A stretch of DNA of 10,381 bases from Deltaproteobacteria bacterium (GTDB lineage Bacteria; Desulfobacterota; Desulfuromonadia; Geobacterales; DSM-12255): the NCBI GenBank assembly GCA_017861215.1, contig JAGFXN010000029.1:1-10381 (forward strand), given 5' to 3'. Numbering within the stretch: the stretch's first letter is position 1; every line of letters starts with the position of its first letter. Of this stretch, positions 6,859 to 10,381 are shown one piece after another. Below the pieces are notes generated by a model. It saw only the letters and a list, made by a program, of their open reading frames with translations, did no database searches and had not been told where the DNA came from. Position numbers and translations under genes: made by a program.

Positions 6859-7127
6859 GATAATCCCTTTATAAAAGCGGCAATAGAAATGAATGCGAAC
6901 CGCACCGAGCAGGCTGCACAAGCATCCGGAAGCTCACCTGGATCCTGTGATGACTCTCTTGCCTTTAAGGTCATCAGGGAAACCGGGTACATATGAGTTC
7001 TGGCATCGTCGCCAACCGGACTTGGAGCTGCGTGGTCAGGGATTACTGAACTGCAGGGGGGTCAGTGAGCGATGGGAAAGGGGCGAAGATGATCTGCACC
7101 CGTATTGAACTTTAAATAATGCCCTTG
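6859..7127 (-). other. Long untranslated leader of the helicase gene
   Basis: No believable gene lies in this stretch. If the promoter at 7134-7162 is right, the helicase mRNA has a leader of about 270 bases. The leader includes a hairpin CCTGATGAC / GTCAT-CA-CAGG (arms at 6970-6978 and 6944-6954). Long structured leaders are known for cold-inducible helicase and cold-shock mRNAs, so a regulatory role is possible but inferred. Confidence 0.4.
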
Positions 7128-7133
7128 TTTTTA

Positions 7134-7162
7134 ATGAAATGCAAGATAAAAAGACATTTCAA
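7134..7162 (-). promoter_or_regulatory. Candidate sigma-70 promoter of the helicase gene
   Basis: On the - strand TTGAAA (7157-7162) is followed by a 17-base spacer and TTTCAT (7134-7139). The surrounding AT-rich tract (about 7100-7200) is the most promoter-like place upstream of the helicase. The -10 box is imperfect. Confidence 0.35.
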
Positions 7163-7213
7163 TCTAAATAAAAGTGCCTAACGGCGAAATTACCGCCAGT
7201 AGCTGATGACAAC

Positions 7214-7238
7214 AAAAAAGACCCTCGCTGCCGAGGGC
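7214..7238 (-). terminator. Intrinsic terminator of the tRNA pair
   Basis: Read on the - strand, CCCTCG-GCAG-CGAGGG (7222-7237) is followed by TCTTTTTT. It lies about 18 bases after the CCA end of tRNA-Glu and would end the tRNA transcript and any read-through from purA. Confidence 0.88.
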
Positions 7239-7255
7239 CTTCCTTGATATCAGTT

Positions 7256-7333
7256 TGGCGTCCCCTGCCGGATTTGAACCGGCGTCGCCGCCGTGAAAGG
7301 GCGGTGTCCTGGGCCGGGCTAGACGAAGGGGAC
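7256..7333 (-). tRNA. tRNA-Glu (anticodon TTC)
   Basis: On the - strand the gene begins GTCCCCTTCGTCTAG and ends AGGGGACGCCA. The 7-base acceptor stem pairs fully and CCA is encoded. The anticodon loop CTTTCAC reads TTC, decoding GAA/GAG, and the T loop TTCAAAT is standard. It is 78 bases long with CCA and lies 13 bases behind tRNA-Lys, so the two are probably one transcript. Confidence 0.96.
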
Positions 7334-7346
7334 ATGAAGAGATAAA

Positions 7347-7422
7347 TGGTGAGCCGCGTTGGGATCGAACCAACGACCACCTGATTAAAAGTCAGGTGCT
7401 CTACCTACTGAGCTAGCGGCTC
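7347..7422 (-). tRNA. tRNA-Lys (anticodon TTT)
   Basis: On the - strand the gene begins GAGCCGCTAGCTCAG and ends GCGGCTCACCA. The acceptor stem pairs fully and CCA is encoded. The anticodon loop CTTTTAA reads TTT, decoding AAA/AAG, and the T arm with GTTCGATCC is standard. It is 76 bases long with CCA and is first in the tRNA pair behind purA. Confidence 0.97.
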
Positions 7423-7439
7423 ATTGTCACAAGAAATAT

Positions 7440-7468
7440 TTGATATCAAACTGCAGTTACAACGTCAA
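7440..7468 (-). promoter_or_regulatory. Sigma-70 promoter for tRNA-Lys/tRNA-Glu
   Basis: TTGACG (7463-7468) and TATCAA (7440-7445) on the - strand are separated by exactly 17 bases, matching the consensus at 5 and 4 of 6 positions. Transcription would start about ten bases before tRNA-Lys. The -35 box lies only about 16 bases behind the purA stop codon. Confidence 0.7.
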
Positions 7469-7483
7469 GCTTTATTTCGCATA

Positions 7484-8779
7484 TTACGCAAAAAACGGGT
7501 TTCTGAGCGAAATTGTTTCATCCCGGCGCGGGCCGACGGAAACCATGACTATTTCGCAACCCATCAATTGTTCGAGCCTTTTGACATATTTCTGCGCATT
7601 TTCCGGCAGCGCTGCAAAACTTTTCACATTGCTGATTGCACAGTTCCAGCCAGGCATCTCCTCATAAACCGGCTCACAGTCGGCAAAGACCTCCAGCGTG
7701 GCCGGAATCTCGGTAATTACTTTCCCCTTGTACCGGTACCCTGTGCAGATTTTTACGGTGTCAAAGCCGTCAAGAACATCAAGTTTGGTAATAGCCACGC
7801 CGGTAAGCCCGTTGACGCGTACCGCGTAACGGAGCACTACCGCGTCAAACCAGCCGCAGCGGCGCGGCCTGCCGGTAGTTGATCCGAATTCGTTCCCTGC
7901 CTGGCGCATGTTTTCGCCGGTTTCGTCAAGCAGTTCTGTAGGAAACGGCCCACTGCCGACCCGGGTAACATAGGCTTTCGAGATGCCGATGATTTCGTTT
8001 ATCTCCCTGGGGCTGACGCCTGTTCCGGTGCAGGCACCGCCGGCGCAGGTGGAAGATGAGGTGACGAACGGATAGGTGCCGTGGTCAACATCCAGCAGTG
8101 TCCCCTGTGCCCCTTCAAAGAGAATGTTGCGGCCCGCCTTGACCTCCTGGTGCAGCATGAGGCTGGTATCTGCCACGTATTTGCGGAGCGTGGCAGCATA
8201 GCCGTTATATTCATTAAAGATCTCCTCAAAGGTAAACGGTTTGTCATTGAGGAACTTCTCGAGCAGGAAATTCTTCTCTTCCAGGGCTTCGGTGAGTTTT
8301 CTGGCGAAGATATCTCGATCAAGCAGGTCGCACAGCCTTATGCCCCGACGACCGATCTTATCCTCATAGGCAGGGCCGATCCCCCGTCCGGTGGTGCCGA
8401 TCTTTTTGTCGCCGCTTTTTGCCTCCCTGGCAATATCGATCCGCTTGTGATAGGGCATGATGATATGAAGCCCCTCACTCAGACAGAGGACGGAATCATC
8501 CTTGATCCTCCCTTTCGCCTTGAGATTGGTAATTTCACGGATGAAGACTTCCGGATCAAGGACAACACCGTTACCGATTATGCAGCGTTTGCCTTCATGA
8601 AGGATACCCGAGGGGATGAGATGGAGAACAACCTTCTCGTCACCGACAACCAGAGTATGGCCGGCATTGTTGCCGCCCTGATAACGGACAACGTTGTCCG
8701 CATGCTCAGTATAGATATCAACAACCTTTCCCTTCCCTTCATCACCCCACTGGGCGCCTATTACTACTACATTAGGCAT
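7484..8779 (-). CDS. purA: Adenylosuccinate synthetase PurA
   Basis: PurA joins IMP and aspartate using GTP to make adenylosuccinate, the first committed step from IMP to AMP, in the cytoplasm. The 431-residue length matches the E. coli enzyme. The N terminus has the P-loop-like QWGDEGKGK with the catalytic Asp13, and NNAGHT with the catalytic His41. The IMP-binding TTGRGIGPAYEDK lies at about 129-141, SGPFPTE and GSTTGRPRRCGWFD follow, and TKLDVLD is the guanine-recognition motif. The ATG has AAGGAG (8786-8791) six bases upstream. It lies 63 bases behind hisZ on the same strand, with no terminator between, so the two probably share a transcript. No anomaly seen. Confidence 0.98.
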   Translation of the reverse strand: MPNVVVIGAQWGDEGKGKVVDIYTEHADNVVRYQGGNNAGHTLVVGDEKVVLHLIPSGILHEGKRCIIGNGVVLDPEVFIREITNLKAKGRIKDDSVLCLSEGLHIIMPYHKRIDIAREAKSGDKKIGTTGRGIGPAYEDKIGRRGIRLCDLLDRDIFARKLTEALEEKNFLLEKFLNDKPFTFEEIFNEYNGYAATLRKYVADTSLMLHQEVKAGRNILFEGAQGTLLDVDHGTYPFVTSSSTCAGGACTGTGVSPREINEIIGISKAYVTRVGSGPFPTELLDETGENMRQAGNEFGSTTGRPRRCGWFDAVVLRYAVRVNGLTGVAITKLDVLDGFDTVKICTGYRYKGKVITEIPATLEVFADCEPVYEEMPGWNCAISNVKSFAALPENAQKYVKRLEQLMGCEIVMVSVGPRRDETISLRNPFFA

Positions 8780-8842
8780 GTCTTTCTCCTTGTGTTTTTA
8801 TTGCGCAGTAATTCATCGAACCGATAGCACCTGATCGAATCT

Positions 8843-10165
8843 TTATTCGGTCGAAAATCCACGGAAGATCTCGGCTGATCCAGGTGCCATCAGCTGCTTT
8901 TTACTGACAGTCCGGCGGGAGCCGTCCGCAACCCTGATCAGCAGCATTTCGTTCTCTGCAGTTGAGGCTGCGCCGATCACAACCATGAAGTTGATGCTCA
9001 TCCTTCTTGCATATTCAAGAGAAAAATCAAAATCACGACGGATTATATCCCTGGTCACTGCACACCCTTGACGTCTGAGTAGCGCGGCAAGCTCCAGGGC
9101 TTCCTTGCGGTCGTCCTTCATGTTAAAAACCAGCAGAGACGGTTCACTGCTGCTCTTGCTGTCAAATGATTTTTCCAGCCCCTGCAGCAGACCAAGCAGA
9201 TTGAATGCAAAACCTGTTGCCGGCAGATCCCGGCCGTAGCGGCCCATCAGACCGTCATATCTGCCGCCGCCGCAGACCGGCTCTCCCAGACCAGGAACAA
9301 ACCCTTCGAAGGTAATGCCGCTGTGATAGGCGAGGCCTCTGATTTCTCCCAGATCTACTGTCAACTCATCCCTAATGCCATGGATGGCCAGTATGTCAAC
9401 CACCTGGGCAAGATTGTCAAGAGCTCTGCGGGAGCGCTCGTTCCAGACAGTTGCCGCAGCCTTGGCAATGACTTCCGTTCCGCCGAACATCCGCGGCAGT
9501 GCGGCTATTTCGCACTTGATGGTGTCAGGTATGGCAAGCAGCTCCAGCGCTGCCTTGACAGCAGAAAAGTCCTTGCGGGCCATACAATGCTGCAGTTTCA
9601 GAGCAGTTGCCTGATCAACCGCTGCTGTCGCCAAGATGCCGCGGAAGAACTCAACCTGCCCGAGATCAATCTTGAAACCGCTAAAGCCAAGTTCCCGCAG
9701 GACTTCAACTGACATGGCAATCATCTCGGCATCTGCCTCTGGAGAATCAAGACCAATCAGTTCGACACCCGCTTGAAAGATTTCCCGGCTTCTGCCTGAC
9801 TGTGACTGTACCTGCCGCAACACCCGCCCGTTGTAGTAAAGACGGTGCGGCAGAGGGTAGCCACTCATCCGCATCGCCTCGATTCTGGCGACCTGCGGGG
9901 TGATGTCGGGTGGGATGGCAAGCATCCGGTGGCTCTGCCTGTCCTCAAAACGAAAAGACTTCTCGCGCAGAGAATCGTCCATGCCAATAGCCAGCAGGTC
10001 CTCAAACTCAAGCAGCGGCGGAATGATCTTCCTGAACCCCCACTGCTCAAAGGTGCGGTTCAGCTTACTTTCGATAAAGCCGATCCTCTCTGCCTGTTCC
10101 GGCAGAAAATCGGTAACACCTTGTGGAACCGCATTTTCACGATACATGTCAGGCCTGGGTTTCAT
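8843..10165 (-). CDS. hisZ: ATP phosphoribosyltransferase regulatory subunit HisZ
   Basis: HisZ is a catalytically dead relative of histidyl-tRNA synthetase that complexes with the short form of HisG. It enables and feedback-regulates the first step of histidine synthesis. The 440-residue protein keeps the class II synthetase frame: VPQGVTDFLP near the start, a motif-2-like stretch RLYYNGRVLRQVQ, FQAGVELIG, and GGGRYDGL at about residue 297. The histidine-binding loop RGLDYYTG of true HisRS is RGLAYHSG here (about 276-283), losing its aspartate, which favours HisZ over HisS. A C-terminal domain of about 100 residues resembles the HisRS anticodon-binding fold. Start ATG 10165 is assumed; ATG 10147 is an alternative because neither has a strong Shine-Dalgarno. 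Confidence 0.92.
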   Translation of the reverse strand: MKPRPDMYRENAVPQGVTDFLPEQAERIGFIESKLNRTFEQWGFRKIIPPLLEFEDLLAIGMDDSLREKSFRFEDRQSHRMLAIPPDITPQVARIEAMRMSGYPLPHRLYYNGRVLRQVQSQSGRSREIFQAGVELIGLDSPEADAEMIAMSVEVLRELGFSGFKIDLGQVEFFRGILATAAVDQATALKLQHCMARKDFSAVKAALELLAIPDTIKCEIAALPRMFGGTEVIAKAAATVWNERSRRALDNLAQVVDILAIHGIRDELTVDLGEIRGLAYHSGITFEGFVPGLGEPVCGGGRYDGLMGRYGRDLPATGFAFNLLGLLQGLEKSFDSKSSSEPSLLVFNMKDDRKEALELAALLRRQGCAVTRDIIRRDFDFSLEYARRMSINFMVVIGAASTAENEMLLIRVADGSRRTVSKKQLMAPGSAEIFRGFSTE

Positions 10166-10197
10166 GGTACATCCGTTATCTGATTACAAACTCTGAA

Positions 10198-10226
10198 AGC
10201 GTAACAGTTGGGCCATGTCGTGTCAA
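10198..10226 (-). promoter_or_regulatory. Promoter of hisZ-purA
   Basis: On the - strand a perfect TTGACA (10221-10226) is followed by 17 bases and TACGCT (10198-10203). The -10 box is preceded by TGT, giving an extended -10 element. The start point would be near 10191, about 26 bases before the hisZ ATG. It begins directly after the terminator of the upstream gene, as expected for an independent unit. Confidence 0.6.
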
Positions 10227-10231
10227 TCCAC

Positions 10232-10266
10232 AAAAAAGCCCCTCTGCGTATACGGCAGAGGGGCTT
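10232..10266 (-). terminator. Intrinsic terminator of the upstream gene (NuoN-like)
   Basis: Arms AAGCCCCTCTGC (10236-10247) and GCAGAGGGGCTT (10255-10266) are perfect 12-base complements around a 7-base loop. On the - strand they are followed by a run of T. The hairpin lies 21 bases behind the stop codon of the gene at the window edge. Confidence 0.92.
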
Positions 10267-10287
10267 GAGCAGATTATGCCGCCATTA

Positions 10288-10381
10288 CTACATAAAAACA
10301 GCCTTCTGCGCAAGTTCAAGAAATATTCCCGGCAAGACACCGGGGATCAGTACCCCGGCAACTGCGATCAGGAGGCAGATG
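10288..10381 (-). CDS. C-terminal end of a membrane protein, probably NuoN
   Basis: Only the last 30 codons are in the window, ending with TAG at 10288-10290. The peptide has a hydrophobic helix ICLLIAVAGVLIPGVLPGIF followed by LELAQKAVFM. This pattern of a last membrane helix, a glycine/proline break and a short amphipathic tail is typical of the C terminus of complex I antiporter-like subunits, especially NuoN (NADH-quinone oxidoreductase subunit N). The fragment is too short for certainty; NuoM or another transporter is possible. A strong terminator follows it, so it is the last gene of its operon. Confidence 0.5.
   Translation of the reverse strand, partial: ICLLIAVAGVLIPGVLPGIFLELAQKAVFM

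Noticed and set aside
6893..7108. 71-codon open frame in the region upstream of the helicase
   Set aside because: Composition is not protein-like, there is no ribosome binding site, and the region is better explained as the helicase leader.
8081..8827. 248-codon open frame on the + strand opposite purA
   Set aside because: It mirrors the highly conserved purA coding region and shows no recognisable domain.
8825..8850. Small hairpin CGAAT-AAAG-ATTCG over the hisZ stop codon as a terminator
   Set aside because: A 5-base stem with no T-run; purA just downstream is expected to be co-transcribed.
1..10381. CRISPR array, insertion sequence, prophage or defence system
   Set aside because: No regularly spaced direct repeats, transposase, integrase or defence-like proteins were seen; apart from the tRNAs all recognised genes are secretion or housekeeping.

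Overview
The window looks like chromosomal DNA of a Geobacter-type member of the Desulfuromonadia (Geobacterales). Reasons: moderately GC-rich sequence, a gspH-I-J-K-L-M-N type II secretion block ending in the GspN type seen in such bacteria, a HisRS-like HisZ next to purA, and the style of the tRNAs. The assignment is inference; no rRNA or other phylogenetic marker is present.

Layout. Positions 1-5379 (+ strand) hold the distal half of a type II secretion (T2SS) operon. It encodes the minor pseudopilins GspH, GspI, GspJ and GspK, then the inner-membrane assembly proteins GspL, GspM and GspN. Most junctions are GTGA or ATGA overlaps, so translation is probably coupled. The exception is a 226-base structured gap between gspK and gspL. 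A hairpin at 5445-5488 serves as a shared terminator for gspN (+) and a convergent RhlE-type DEAD-box RNA helicase (-, 5515-6858). The helicase has a leader of about 270 bases. All remaining genes are on the - strand. Read in their own direction they are: the end of a membrane protein resembling NuoN (from 10381), a terminator, hisZ, purA, tRNA-Lys(TTT), tRNA-Glu(TTC) and a terminator.

Function. The T2SS genes build the periplasmic pseudopilus tip (H, I, J, K) and the inner-membrane platform (L, M) that together export folded proteins across the outer membrane. HisZ (regulatory subunit of ATP phosphoribosyltransferase) and PurA (adenylosuccinate synthetase) link histidine and adenine nucleotide synthesis. 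The tRNA pair has its own promoter just behind purA.

Most notable. No entirely unknown gene system is visible. However, two pseudopilin genes in the same operon are out of frame at simple-sequence repeats. gspK is split at a G10 tract (2012-2021). gspH has no in-frame start codon in the window, but becomes a normal prepilin with a basic leader if one 7-base repeat unit (AGAGCCC/GGAGCCC at 87-100) is removed. Degenerate 7-base repeats also occur in the gspK-gspL gap. The causes could be repeat-mediated phase variation, decay, or sequencing/assembly error; the sequence alone cannot decide.
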